Positions 41,976-51,513 of a stretch of 64,000 nt of DNA are shown here, one piece after another. The stretch comes from Alphaproteobacteria bacterium (GTDB lineage Bacteria > Pseudomonadota > Alphaproteobacteria > SMXS01), in assembly GCA_016124315.1 (NCBI GenBank), contig WGNW01000024.1, positions 54,249 through 118,248 on the forward strand, in the 5' to 3' direction. The notes beneath the pieces are model-generated. The model saw only the letters and a program-made list of their open reading frames with translations. It was not told the origin of the DNA and did not search any database. The position numbers were made by a program, and so were the translations under genes. Within the stretch, counting starts at the first letter, position 1. Every line of letters starts with the position of its first letter.

Positions 41976-43223
41976 ATGGCGCGTTTCGACAAGACGGTGT
42001 GCGTGGTGGGCCTTGGCTATATCGGCCTGCCAACGGCCAGCCTGCTGGCGACCAGGGGCTACCGGGTGCTGGGCGTGGACAACGATCGCCGGGTGGTGGA
42101 GGCGGTGCAGGCGGGCAGCCTGCATTTCCACGAGCCCGACCTGGACATCCTGGTGGCCTCGGCCGTGGGCAGCGGCCAGCTCACGGCGGCCTGCGAGCCG
42201 GCGGCGGCCGACATCTTCATCATCGCCGTGCCGACGCCCTTCGCCGACGGCCACGCGCCGGACATGTCCTACGTGGAGGCGGCGACCCGCGCGCTGGCGC
42301 CTCACCTCCAGCCGGGCAACCTGTTGATCCTGGAGTCGACCAGCCCGGTGGGCGCCACCGAACAGGTGGCGGGCTGGCTGGCGCAGGAGCGCCCGGATCT
42401 GGGGCCGGACGTCACCCGGGGCTCGAAGCGCATCCACCTGGCGCATTCGCCGGAGCGGGTGCTGCCGGGCCGGGTGCTGCAGGAACTGGTGATCAACGAC
42501 CGCATCGTCGGCGGCATCGATCCGGAGTCGGCGGAGGCGGGGGCGGAATTCTACCGCACCTTCACCGCGGGGACCGTATTCACCACCAAGGCGCGCACCG
42601 CCGAGCTGTCCAAGCTGGCGGAGAACGCGTTCCGCGACGTCAACATCGCCTATGCCAACGAGCTGTCGCTGATCTGCGAGCGCCTCGGGGTGAACGTCTG
42701 GGAACTGATCCAGCTCGCCAATCGCCACCCGCGGGTCAACATCCTGCAGCCCGGGCCGGGCGTCGGCGGCCACTGCATCGCCGTCGATCCCTGGTTCATC
42801 GTCCATTCGGCGCCGGAGCAGAGCCGGCTGATCCGCACCGCCCGCGAGGTCAACGACGGCAAGCCGCGCTGGGTGATCGACCAGGTGAAGCAGGCGGCGG
42901 AGCGGTTCAAGGACCCGGTGATCGCCTGCCTGGGCCTCGCCTTCAAGGCCAACATCGACGACCTGCGAGAGAGCCCGGCGCTGGCCATCACCGAGGCGCT
43001 GGCCCGGGAAGGCGCGGGGGACATCCTTGCCGTGGAGCCCTATGTGAGGGAGTGTCCGAAGCGGCTGGCGGGGCTGGCCAAGCTGCGGTTCGCCGGCGTC
43101 GAGGAGGCGCTGGAGAAGGCCGACATCGTGCTGCTGCTGGTCGATCACGACCGGTTCCGCACCATCGACCGGCAGCGCCTGGCTCGAAAGGTTCTGATCG
43201 ACACCCGCGGCCTGTTCGGCTGA
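41976..43223 (+). CDS. wecC: UDP-N-acetyl-D-mannosamine dehydrogenase
   Basis: VCVVGLGYIGLPTASLLATRGYRVLGVD; GVGGHCIAVDPWFIV; adjacent to wecB. Confidence 0.95.
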   Translation: MARFDKTVCVVGLGYIGLPTASLLATRGYRVLGVDNDRRVVEAVQAGSLHFHEPDLDILVASAVGSGQLTAACEPAAADIFIIAVPTPFADGHAPDMSYVEAATRALAPHLQPGNLLILESTSPVGATEQVAGWLAQERPDLGPDVTRGSKRIHLAHSPERVLPGRVLQELVINDRIVGGIDPESAEAGAEFYRTFTAGTVFTTKARTAELSKLAENAFRDVNIAYANELSLICERLGVNVWELIQLANRHPRVNILQPGPGVGGHCIAVDPWFIVHSAPEQSRLIRTAREVNDGKPRWVIDQVKQAAERFKDPVIACLGLAFKANIDDLRESPALAITEALAREGAGDILAVEPYVRECPKRLAGLAKLRFAGVEEALEKADIVLLLVDHDRFRTIDRQRLARKVLIDTRGLFG

Positions 43224-43286
43224 GCCGGCGCACCGCTCGCGCCGGTTGATCGCCCCCGGCGATGCCAGTATTGTCGCGCGCCTTGG

Positions 43287-43361
43287 TGGGGCGTAGCCAA
43301 GTGGTAAGGCAGCGGATTTTGATTCCGCGATTCGCAGGTTCGATCCCTGCCGCCCCAGCCA
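43287..43361 (+). tRNA. tRNA-Gln (anticodon TTG)
   Basis: TGGGGCG/CGCCCCA acceptor, GCGGA-TTTTGAT-TCCGC anticodon arm, GGTTCGATCC T-arm, encoded GCCA end. Confidence 0.97.
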
Positions 43362-43454
43362 TCCTTCGGAAAAAGTAGACGTTTCGCGCCGGGAAACCGC
43401 CTCGCTACCGTGACCGCGAGGGCGGCCGCGCGCCGCCTGTCGAGTAGAGCCAGC

Positions 43455-43479
43455 GGAACCTTCCAGTGTGCGTGTCGTT
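43455..43479 (+). promoter_or_regulatory. Sigma-EcfG-type promoter GGAAC-N16-CGTT upstream of the UrcA-family gene
   Basis: GGAACcttccagtgtgcgtgtCGTT, 46 bp upstream of the ATG. Confidence 0.65.
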
Positions 43480-43525
43480 TTGCCGAATGTTGGGCAATAA
43501 CGGACCTCCTAGAAAGGGTGCGACG

Positions 43526-43969
43526 ATGAGTAAAAAGCTTGGATTTACCAAGGTCTGCTGCGTGATTGCCGGCCTCGGCGCCTTGGGCGCCGCGGCGCCG
43601 GTTCTTGCCCAGACCAACGATCAGGAAATCAAGGTGATCGGCAAGTACGGCAAGGTGCCGGACAACGTGCAGAGCCTCACGGAGGCGGTCAGCTATGCCG
43701 ACCTCAATCTCAGCACCGACGCCGGCAAGGACGAGCTTCGGCACCGGATCCGGCTGACGGCGCGCTATCTGTGCAACAAACTCGGCGAGCCGGAATCGGT
43801 GTCCTACGGGCCGGTGCCCTCGTGCCGCGAGGCGGCCGTCAAGGACGCCATGGACCGGGTGAACACCGCCGAGGAGCACTACGCTCCCCACGGCACCACC
43901 TGGGTCGCCGGCCCGGCGTGGCAGCCGCCCTATCCGGCCGACTGGGACGACCAGGGCGCCGCCCAATAG
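43526..43969 (+). CDS. UrcA-family exported protein
   Basis: Signal peptide ..AAAPVLAQ; SVSYADLNLSTDAGKDELRHRIRLTARYLCNKLG-type UrcA motif. Confidence 0.8.
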   Translation: MSKKLGFTKVCCVIAGLGALGAAAPVLAQTNDQEIKVIGKYGKVPDNVQSLTEAVSYADLNLSTDAGKDELRHRIRLTARYLCNKLGEPESVSYGPVPSCREAAVKDAMDRVNTAEEHYAPHGTTWVAGPAWQPPYPADWDDQGAAQ

Positions 43970-43990
43970 GCGCCACGATCGGCTACACGA

Positions 43991-44034
43991 ACACGCGGGA
44001 GACGGCGTCGCAGCCGCCTCCCGGCGTGTTTGTG
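43991..44034 (+). terminator. Terminator-like hairpin after the UrcA-family gene
   Basis: ACACGCGGGAG ... CTCCCGGCGTGT (one bulge) followed by TTGTG. Confidence 0.55.
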
Positions 44035-44110
44035 AATTCGTATTGAAGTACGGCGCGGCATCCCGGGTCGATGACTGTCCGGCACGCCGGAACAGGGACG
44101 TCGCAAATCC

Positions 44111-44311
44111 CTATTTCTTGGCCTTTTCCGCCTTGGCCTGTTCCTTGGCGGCGCGCTCCTCGGCCTCCTTGGCGAGGCGCAGGGCGCGCAGCTTTTCTGA
44201 CTTTGTCGTCAGGTCGCGCATGGACTGGTCGCGCTCGCGGATCACGTCAGCGCCCTGGCTCTTGGATTTCGCGAAGCGCTGCTCTGCCTTGGCCTTGATG
44301 GGATTGCTCAT
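44111..44311 (-). CDS. Small highly charged protein (DUF4169-like)
   Basis: MSNPIKAKAEQRFAKSKSQGADVIRERDQSMRDLTTKSEKLRALRLAKEAEERAAKEQAKAEKAKK. Confidence 0.7.
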   Translation of the reverse strand: MSNPIKAKAEQRFAKSKSQGADVIRERDQSMRDLTTKSEKLRALRLAKEAEERAAKEQAKAEKAKK

Positions 44312-44532
44312 GGACGTGTCCTCTCTGTGATAGGGAAGGCCGCCGGCTCGTCCGGCGGGAGGCTTGCGGCGGAGTCGCGGTTGCCCGGGCAATTGCGAAA
44401 ACCGCCCGTCGACGACGGGAGAGACGCCGCTCCAGGGGCCTCGATCCGGCGCGGCAGGCGGCAATATTACCTGGAAAAGGCCCGGTCGGGCCCATTCCCC
44501 CTTTACTTGAGCTAGACCAGCCGGTCCCGGTA

Positions 44533-45333
44533 TCAACCCCGCCGGCGGAAGGTGAGCTGGTTGGCCAGCACCACCATGGCAGTGACGGCGACGATGAAGA
44601 CGGTGGCCAGCGCGTTGATCTGCGGGCTGATTCCGAGCCTGACGCTGGAGAACACCTCCATCGGCAGCGTGGTTGCGCCCGGACCCGAGGTGAAGCTCGC
44701 GACCACCAGGTCGTCGAACGACAGGGTGAACGCCAGCAGCCAGCCGGCCAGCATGGCCGGCCAGATCAGCGGAATGGTGATCACCGCCACGACCTTCCAG
44801 GGCGGCGCGCCCAGGTCGAGCGCCGCCTCCTCGAGGCTGAGATCGAGCTGGCTGAGTCGCGACTGGACGACGACGGTCACATAGGCCGTTGCGAAGGTGG
44901 CGTGGGCGATGACGATGGTGGTCATCCCGCGCCCCGCCGGCCAGCCCAGCACGCCCTCCATGGCGACGAACAGCAGCAGCAGCGACAGGCCGGTGATCAC
45001 GTCGGGCATCACCAGCGGCGCCATGGTCATGCCGGCGAACAGGGTACGCCCGCGGAAACTGCCGAACCGCACCAATGCGAAGGCCGAAAGGGTGCCGATG
45101 ACCACCGACAGGGTGGCGGTCATCAGTGCGACCCGCACGCTCAGCCACGCGGCACCGAGCAGCTGGTGGTTCTGCAGCAGCGCGCCGTACCACCTGGTCG
45201 AGAATCCGCTCCACACCGTGACAAGGCGCGACTCGTTGAAGGAGTAGACCACCAGCGAGACGATCGGGCTGTAGAGGAACAGATAGCCCAGGACCAGGAG
45301 GGAGAGGGCGAACCAGGGTTTGCGGCCGGTCAT
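44533..45333 (-). CDS. potI: Polyamine ABC transporter permease
   Basis: YLFLYSPIVSLVVYSFNES, EEAALDLGAPPWKVVAVITIPLIWPAMLAG; operon position. Confidence 0.92.
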   Translation of the reverse strand: MTGRKPWFALSLLVLGYLFLYSPIVSLVVYSFNESRLVTVWSGFSTRWYGALLQNHQLLGAAWLSVRVALMTATLSVVIGTLSAFALVRFGSFRGRTLFAGMTMAPLVMPDVITGLSLLLLFVAMEGVLGWPAGRGMTTIVIAHATFATAYVTVVVQSRLSQLDLSLEEAALDLGAPPWKVVAVITIPLIWPAMLAGWLLAFTLSFDDLVVASFTSGPGATTLPMEVFSSVRLGISPQINALATVFIVAVTAMVVLANQLTFRRRG

Positions 45334-46268
45334 CGCCGTTCCCTCAGGCTGCGCGCGCCGTACCGGTCGAACAGCATGACCGGCACCACCAGCAGCACCA
45401 GCATGGCGACCGCGACGGCCGAGGCGACCGGCCAGTCCCGGTTGGCGAAGAAGTCGGACCACAGCACCCGGCCGATCATCGGCGTGCCGAGGCCGCCCAG
45501 CAGCTCGGGGATGACGAACTCGCCCACGGCGGGAATGAACACCAGCAGCGAGCCGGCGATCACCCCGCGCATGGAAAGCGGCAGCGTAACGCGCAGGAAC
45601 GCCTTCCAGGGCCGCGCGCCCAGGTCGCCGGCGGCTTCCAGCAGGCTGGGGTCGAGGCGATCAAGCGCGGCATAGATCGGCAGTACCATGAACGGCAGGT
45701 AGGAGTAGACGATGCCGATATAGACGGCCCAGGCGGTGTGCATGATGGCCAGCGGCTGGTCGATCACCCCCAGCCCCAGCAGCAGGTTGTTCACCAGCCC
45801 GTTGTCCTTGAGGAAGCCGATCATCGCGTAGACGCGGATCAGGAACGAGGTCCAGAACGGAATGACGATCAGCATCAGCAGCAGGTAGCGCCAGCGCGCC
45901 GCCGAGCGGGCGATGCCGTAGGCCATGCCGTAGCCCAGCAGCAGGCAGACCGCGGTGGAGACGGCGGCGACCTTGATCGAGTTGAGATAGGCTACGACGT
46001 AGAGGTCGTCCTGCAGTAGCTGCTGGAAGTTGGCGAGCGACAGCCGGATCTGGAGGGTGGCGTCGTCCACCCATTCGACGAGCGGCGAATAGGGCGGAAT
46101 GGCGAGCAGGCTTTCCGAGAAGCTGATCTTGAGCACGATCAGCAGCGGCAGGGCGAAGAACAGCAGCAGCCAGCCATAGGGAATGAGCAGCGCCACGGTG
46201 CGGCCGAGGCCGGCGGGACGGCACAGCCGGTCGCGAAATCCGTCCAGCGGCTTTCGGGGCGAGGTCAT
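45330..46268 (-). CDS. potH: Polyamine ABC transporter permease
   Basis: Six TMs, LEAAGDLGARPWKAFLRVTLPLSMRGVIAG EAA motif. Confidence 0.92.
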   Translation of the reverse strand: MTSPRKPLDGFRDRLCRPAGLGRTVALLIPYGWLLLFFALPLLIVLKISFSESLLAIPPYSPLVEWVDDATLQIRLSLANFQQLLQDDLYVVAYLNSIKVAAVSTAVCLLLGYGMAYGIARSAARWRYLLLMLIVIPFWTSFLIRVYAMIGFLKDNGLVNNLLLGLGVIDQPLAIMHTAWAVYIGIVYSYLPFMVLPIYAALDRLDPSLLEAAGDLGARPWKAFLRVTLPLSMRGVIAGSLLVFIPAVGEFVIPELLGGLGTPMIGRVLWSDFFANRDWPVASAVAVAMLVLLVVPVMLFDRYGARSLRERR

Positions 46269-47404
46269 GCGAGCAGCGGCACGCCGTTGGCCGGGTGCCA
46301 GTGGAACCGCACCCGGTCGTCCCAGCCGATCGGCGTTTCGGCCGTGTGCATCAGGTTGGCGCGCGCCAGCTGGATGCGTTTCCCCGAGGGCAGCTCCAGG
46401 TGATAGACCGACATGCCGCCGAGATAGGCAATCTCGCGGACGATGCCTTCGCCCGTGTTGAAGCCGGGGTCGGGCGCCTCGGGCGCCAGCACCTGGATCT
46501 TCTCGGGCCGCACCATGACGGTGACCGGGGCGCCCGCCGCCGCGCCGCCGCCCTCCACGACGATGTCGCCGACGTCGGCCGAGCTGATCCGCGTGCTGCC
46601 GGTGCCGGTGGCGTCGACCACGCCGTCGAACAGGTTGGCGTCGCCGATGAAGTCGGCCACGAAGCGGGAAATCGGGTATTCGTAGATCTCGTGCGGCGTG
46701 CCCACCTGTTCGACCATGCCGGCGTTCATCACGCAGATGCGGCTGGCCATGGTCATGGCCTCTTCCTGGTCGTGGGTCACCACGACGAAGGTGGTTTCCA
46801 GCTTTTCCTGGATGTTGACCAGCTCGAACTGGGTCTGCTCGCGCAGCTTGCGGTCGAGGGCGCCCAGCGGCTCGTCGAGCAACACCAGCTTGGGCCGCTT
46901 GGCCAGCGACCGGGCCAGCGCCACCCGTTGCCGCTGTCCGCCGGAAAGCTGGTCCGGCTTTCGCCGTGCGAGGCCGCCGATCTGCACCAGGTCGAGCATC
47001 TGCCTCACCCGATCCGCCACCTCGCGGCGGGGCAGGCGTTCCTGCTGCAGCCCGAAGGCGACGTTCTGCGCCACGGTCATGTGGGGGAACAGGGCATAGG
47101 ACTGGAACATCATGTTGACCGGCCGCCGGTGGGGCGGGATTCCCGCCATGTCGACGCCGTCGATGTATATCTTTCCGCTGCTCGGTTCCTCGAAGCCGGC
47201 CAGCATGCGCAGCAGCGTCGTCTTGCCGCAGCCCGAGGCGCCCAGCAGGGCGAAGAACTCGCCGCGGAAGATATCGAGATCGACGCCGGTCACCGCCGCC
47301 ACGTCGCCGAAGCTCTTGGAGAGGCCCTCGATGCGCACATAGGGACGCGCCGAAGGGTCGGTCCAGGGCTTGTCCTGCAGCCCCGATGCCACGCCGATGG
47401 CCAT
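46265..47404 (-). CDS. potG: Polyamine ABC transporter ATP-binding protein
   Basis: LLGASGCGKTTLLRMLAGFEEP, LSGGQRQRVALARSLAKRPKLVLLDEPLGALD, TOBE-like C-terminus. Confidence 0.95.
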   Translation of the reverse strand: MAIGVASGLQDKPWTDPSARPYVRIEGLSKSFGDVAAVTGVDLDIFRGEFFALLGASGCGKTTLLRMLAGFEEPSSGKIYIDGVDMAGIPPHRRPVNMMFQSYALFPHMTVAQNVAFGLQQERLPRREVADRVRQMLDLVQIGGLARRKPDQLSGGQRQRVALARSLAKRPKLVLLDEPLGALDRKLREQTQFELVNIQEKLETTFVVVTHDQEEAMTMASRICVMNAGMVEQVGTPHEIYEYPISRFVADFIGDANLFDGVVDATGTGSTRISSADVGDIVVEGGGAAAGAPVTVMVRPEKIQVLAPEAPDPGFNTGEGIVREIAYLGGMSVYHLELPSGKRIQLARANLMHTAETPIGWDDRVRFHWHPANGVPLLA

Positions 47405-47425
47405 GCGCCGCTTCCCCCGCCCGCG

Positions 47426-48520
47426 CTATTTCACGTCGTGTTTGAAGCCTTCCCAGGCCCGGGTGCGGGCTTTTTCGTAGGAACGCGGGGCCGGCGGCAC
47501 CGAAAAGCCCTTCTCGCGCACCGCTTCCGACGGATAGATGGCCGGGTCGTGCTTGATGGCGTCGTCGATCATCGGATCGGAGGCGGGCACGGCGTTGGCG
47601 TAGCCGGTGGTGTTGGTGATCGCCGCGACCACGTCAGGCCGCATCATGTAGTCGATGAACAGATGGGCGTTGCCGGGGTGCGGCGCGTCGGCGGGGATCG
47701 CCATGACGTCGATGTTGAAGGGCGCCCCCTCCTTCGGGATCAGCACGGCGATCTTGACGCCGTTGCCCGCTTCCTTCGCCCGCTCGCGGGCCTGGATCAG
47801 GTCGCCGCCATAGCCGTGCGCCACGCAGATGTCGCCGTTCGCCAGGTCGTTGATGTAGGACGACGAGTGGATGTACTTCAGGTTCGGCCGGATCTTCCGC
47901 AGCTCGGCGACGGCGGCGTCCAGGTCGGCCTTGTTCTGGCTCGTCGGGTCACGGCCCATATAGGCGAGCATGGCGGGGATGACCTCGGTCGGGTCGTCGA
48001 TCAGCGTCACGCCGCAGGCCTTGAGCTTGGCGGTGATCGCCGGATCGAACAGCAGCGCCCAGCTCGGCTCGGGCACCTTGCCCAGAATCTTCTTCACCTT
48101 GTCCACGTTGATGCCGATCGCCGTCGGCGCCCACATATAGGGCACCGAATAGGCGTTGCCCGGGTCGTTCTTGGCCATGGTCTTGAGGATGCTCTTGGAC
48201 AGGCCCGGATAGTTCTTGAGTCGGGACTTGTCGAGCTTCTGGTAGATGCCGGCCTTGATCTCCTCCGCCAGGAACGGCGTCAGCGAGGGAAACACCACGT
48301 CGTAGCCGGAGCGCCCCGCCAGCAGCTTGGCTTCCAGCATCTGGTTGGAGTCGTACACGTCATAGCGGACCTTGATCCCCGTCGCCTTCTCGAACTTGGC
48401 GAGCGTGTCCGGGGCGATGTAGTCCGACCAGTTATAGACGTTGAGGACCTTTTCCTCGGCGCCCGCGGGCTGCGTGAAGCCCCATGCGACAAGGAACACC
48501 AGGGCAAACCACTTCCGCAT
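47426..48520 (-). CDS. potF: Polyamine ABC transporter substrate-binding protein
   Basis: Signal peptide; EKVLNVYNWSDYIAPDTLAKFEKATGIKVRYDVYDSNQMLEAKLLAG. Confidence 0.95.
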   Translation of the reverse strand: MRKWFALVFLVAWGFTQPAGAEEKVLNVYNWSDYIAPDTLAKFEKATGIKVRYDVYDSNQMLEAKLLAGRSGYDVVFPSLTPFLAEEIKAGIYQKLDKSRLKNYPGLSKSILKTMAKNDPGNAYSVPYMWAPTAIGINVDKVKKILGKVPEPSWALLFDPAITAKLKACGVTLIDDPTEVIPAMLAYMGRDPTSQNKADLDAAVAELRKIRPNLKYIHSSSYINDLANGDICVAHGYGGDLIQARERAKEAGNGVKIAVLIPKEGAPFNIDVMAIPADAPHPGNAHLFIDYMMRPDVVAAITNTTGYANAVPASDPMIDDAIKHDPAIYPSEAVREKGFSVPPAPRSYEKARTRAWEGFKHDVK

Positions 48521-48678
48521 CAGGCTCTCCGCGCGTCGAAATCGAGAGGGCCGCGGACGACCGCCGGCCCTCGGAACATGCTGCCGTTCCGCTCGGACAG
48601 GCATCGTCAAAAACAGTGCAAACATCGAACGGTACAGTCAAATGGATGTGACGCGCCGATGTCGATTGGCGGGTGGGC

Positions 48679-49317
48679 TCAGAAGGGAAGCGGACCGAAC
48701 CTTCCGGCTTCCGGATCGTAGGCGAGCAGGTCGCCGGTATGGATGTCGAAATACCATCCATGGATGAACAGCTCGCCCTCGGCCATGCGTTGGCTGACGA
48801 ACGGGAAGGTCGCCAGATTCTCCAGCGAATGCACGATCGAGCGTTGTTCCAGCAGCCGCTGCTGCTCGGATGCCGGCCGCGAGCCGGCCTCGTCGATGAC
48901 GGCGTCGCGCAGCGGCCCGATGGAGGACACCCAGGGGCCGATGAATTCGGTCGCGGTCCCGAATTCGCCGGCCAGGGCGGCGGCGATGCCGCCGCATTCC
49001 GCATGGCCCATCACCACCACGTGGTTGACGCCCAGATTGTTCACCGCGAATTCAAGGGCGGCGCTGGTGCCATGGCGATGGCTGTCCGGCTCGTAGGGCG
49101 GGATCAGGTTGGCGATGTTGCGGACGATGAACAGGTCGCCGGGCTCCGAGTCCAGGATGATCGCCGGCTCGACCCGCGAATCGCAGCAGGCGACCAGCAT
49201 GACCTTGGGTTCCTGGCCGCTCCGCAGCTCGTGGAACAGCCGCTGGTGCTCTTCGAAATAGTTCTGTCGAAAGGTGCGGTAGCCCTGGGCGAACCGCCGG
49301 ATCCACTGCATCGGCAT
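48679..49317 (-). CDS. Beta-class carbonic anhydrase
   Basis: VACCDSRVEPAIILDSEPGDLFIVRNIANLIPPYEPD; HAECGGIAAAL. Confidence 0.96.
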   Translation of the reverse strand: MPMQWIRRFAQGYRTFRQNYFEEHQRLFHELRSGQEPKVMLVACCDSRVEPAIILDSEPGDLFIVRNIANLIPPYEPDSHRHGTSAALEFAVNNLGVNHVVVMGHAECGGIAAALAGEFGTATEFIGPWVSSIGPLRDAVIDEAGSRPASEQQRLLEQRSIVHSLENLATFPFVSQRMAEGELFIHGWYFDIHTGDLLAYDPEAGRFGPLPF

Positions 49318-49324
49318 GGGCGGC

Positions 49325-49813
49325 TCAGTCCTTCGACAGCGAATAGCCTTCGCCGGGGTACATCAGCCCCAGCGTTTCGGCCACCAGCGCCGGCCGGTCC
49401 TGTCCCTCGACCTCGATGGTGATTTCGTAGGTCATCTGCTTCGAGCCGTCCGGCCGCTGCTGCACGTTCTTCAGCGTCTGGTGCGCGCGCACCCGCGATC
49501 CCACCTTCACCATGTTGGTGAAACGGACCTTGTTGCTGCCGTAGTTGATGCCGTGGCCGACGCCCTCCACCTTCAGGATCTCGGACATCAGGGTCGGGAG
49601 CAGCGACAGGGTCAGGTAGCCGTGGGCGATGGTGCCGCCGGCGGGAAACTCCTTCTCGGCTCGCTCCGGATCGACGTGAATCCACTGGAAGTCGCCCGTC
49701 GCCTCGGCAAATTTGTCGACCCGCGCCTGGTCTACGGTCATCCAGCCCGAGGTGCCCAGTTTCTGTCCGACCAGCGAGTCGATCTTGTCGAAATGCGTCG
49801 TCACCTGCGCCAT
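49325..49813 (-). CDS. MaoC-family dehydratase
   Basis: FAEATGDFQWIHVDPERAEKEFPAGGTIAHGYLTLSLLP. Confidence 0.93.
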   Translation of the reverse strand: MAQVTTHFDKIDSLVGQKLGTSGWMTVDQARVDKFAEATGDFQWIHVDPERAEKEFPAGGTIAHGYLTLSLLPTLMSEILKVEGVGHGINYGSNKVRFTNMVKVGSRVRAHQTLKNVQQRPDGSKQMTYEITIEVEGQDRPALVAETLGLMYPGEGYSLSKD

Positions 49814-49896
49814 GATCCCATTCCCTTTCCTGCGTGGTCCCTTGCCGGGCAGAGCCTAGCCACACATTTCTAGCCGGGTAAAGGGGATAAGACCGG

Positions 49897-51513
49897 ATGA
49901 AGACGCAAGGCATCGCAGGGTGGGCGAGAGCCGCCGCGGGCGCGGTGTTGCTCGCGCTCGCGGGTTGCGCGTCGACGCCGAACGTCGAGAAGGTCGCCGC
50001 CGATACCTGGACCGAGGCGCGAACGCCAAACTTCGTCGTGATCACCAACGCCGGCCCGGTCCGCGCCCGCTATCTGGCCGAGAACCTGGAGGATTTCCGC
50101 CGGCTGGTGATCGAGGCCACCAATCTGGACATCCAGTCCAACCCCATGCCGTTCCACATCGTCGCCCTCTCGACCGGTGGCCAGTTCCGGGCGCTGGTCG
50201 ACGCCCAGCAGATTTTCGGCGCCTTCCAGCAGAGCTACCGAGGCGGGCTCGCGGTGGTCAACCTGACCGCCCGCGCGCCCGACGGCACCGACTCCCTCGA
50301 GATCATCCGGACACCCTATGGGCCGATCTACCGCGCCAAGCAGAACAGCCGCGCTGTGGGCATGGACGGCGTGTTCCACGAATACGTCCACTACCTCCTC
50401 GAGATCGACAAGCGGCGCCGCTATCCGCTGTGGTTCCACGAGGGCTACGCGGAATATCTCTCGACGCTGCAGATCGGCGACGACGGCCGGTACCGCGTCG
50501 GCGAGCCGCCGATGCACCGGGTGCTCGCCCTCCAGACCGCCCGCTGGATTCCGCTCGGCGCGCTGCTCAACGCCCGGAGCTACGACACCGGCTACGAGAA
50601 CGGCGACTTCAACGCCGAGGCCTGGCTGGTCGTCCACTACATGATGGACGACCCCGACCGGCGGCAGAAGCTCTACGCCTTCCTGGACCGGCTCGACCGC
50701 CCCACCATCGACGCGGTGCCGGTGTTCGAGGACGTGTTCGGCCGGTCGGTGGACGAGGTGACCAGGGCGCTCCGCCAGTACCAGCGGATCGGACACTTCG
50801 ACACTACCACCTTCGACCGGTCGCCAGCGCCGCTTCCCCGAGCCACGCTTCGGACGCTGGCACCGGCCGAGGCCGACGAGGAACTGGCCTTCACCCTGCT
50901 GCACTTCTCCCGGGCGCGGGACCGGGGCGAGGTGCTGCTGAAGCAGGCGCTGGCGCTCGATCCCGACAATCTCAAGGCGCGGGCGTTGCTGGCCGCCGTC
51001 GCCATCACCGACGACCGGCCCGGCGACGCCGGCGCCATCCTCGACGCCGCCGGCAGCAAGCTGGACGAGAGCCCCGACCTGCTGGTGATGAAGGCCGAGC
51101 TGGTGCTGCGGCGCGCCATCCGGCAGGTGGCGGACAGCGACAGCCGCGGGCCGGCCACCGCGGCCGAGGCCGCCGGGCTCTACCGGAAGGCGCTCGGACT
51201 CGATCCGGACCAGGCCCAGGCGATGCTGGGCCTCGCCCGTTGTGCCCTGATCACCCCGGGCCGGCCGCCGGATTCGGTGCTGGATGCGATCGACCACGCC
51301 CAGGCCCTGCTGCCTACCAACACCGACATCGCGCTGATCAAGGCCCACGTGCTGCTCAAGCGGGGCCAGATCGAGGCGGCGGCCGAGACCTACGAGCGGG
51401 TCATCGCCTGGGCGCGGCAGCCCGAGATCGCCCGCCAGGCCCGCGAGCGGCTGGCGGCGATCAACGGCGCGCCGCTACCGCTCCCGGAGCAGCCCCTGTA
51501 CCAGCTCCCGTAG
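49897..51513 (+). CDS. DUF1570/TPR-like lipoprotein
   Basis: LALAGCAST lipobox; VFHEYVHYLLEIDKRRRYPLWFHEGYAEYLSTL; C-terminal TPRs. Confidence 0.8.
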   Translation: MKTQGIAGWARAAAGAVLLALAGCASTPNVEKVAADTWTEARTPNFVVITNAGPVRARYLAENLEDFRRLVIEATNLDIQSNPMPFHIVALSTGGQFRALVDAQQIFGAFQQSYRGGLAVVNLTARAPDGTDSLEIIRTPYGPIYRAKQNSRAVGMDGVFHEYVHYLLEIDKRRRYPLWFHEGYAEYLSTLQIGDDGRYRVGEPPMHRVLALQTARWIPLGALLNARSYDTGYENGDFNAEAWLVVHYMMDDPDRRQKLYAFLDRLDRPTIDAVPVFEDVFGRSVDEVTRALRQYQRIGHFDTTTFDRSPAPLPRATLRTLAPAEADEELAFTLLHFSRARDRGEVLLKQALALDPDNLKARALLAAVAITDDRPGDAGAILDAAGSKLDESPDLLVMKAELVLRRAIRQVADSDSRGPATAAEAAGLYRKALGLDPDQAQAMLGLARCALITPGRPPDSVLDAIDHAQALLPTNTDIALIKAHVLLKRGQIEAAAETYERVIAWARQPEIARQARERLAAINGAPLPLPEQPLYQLP

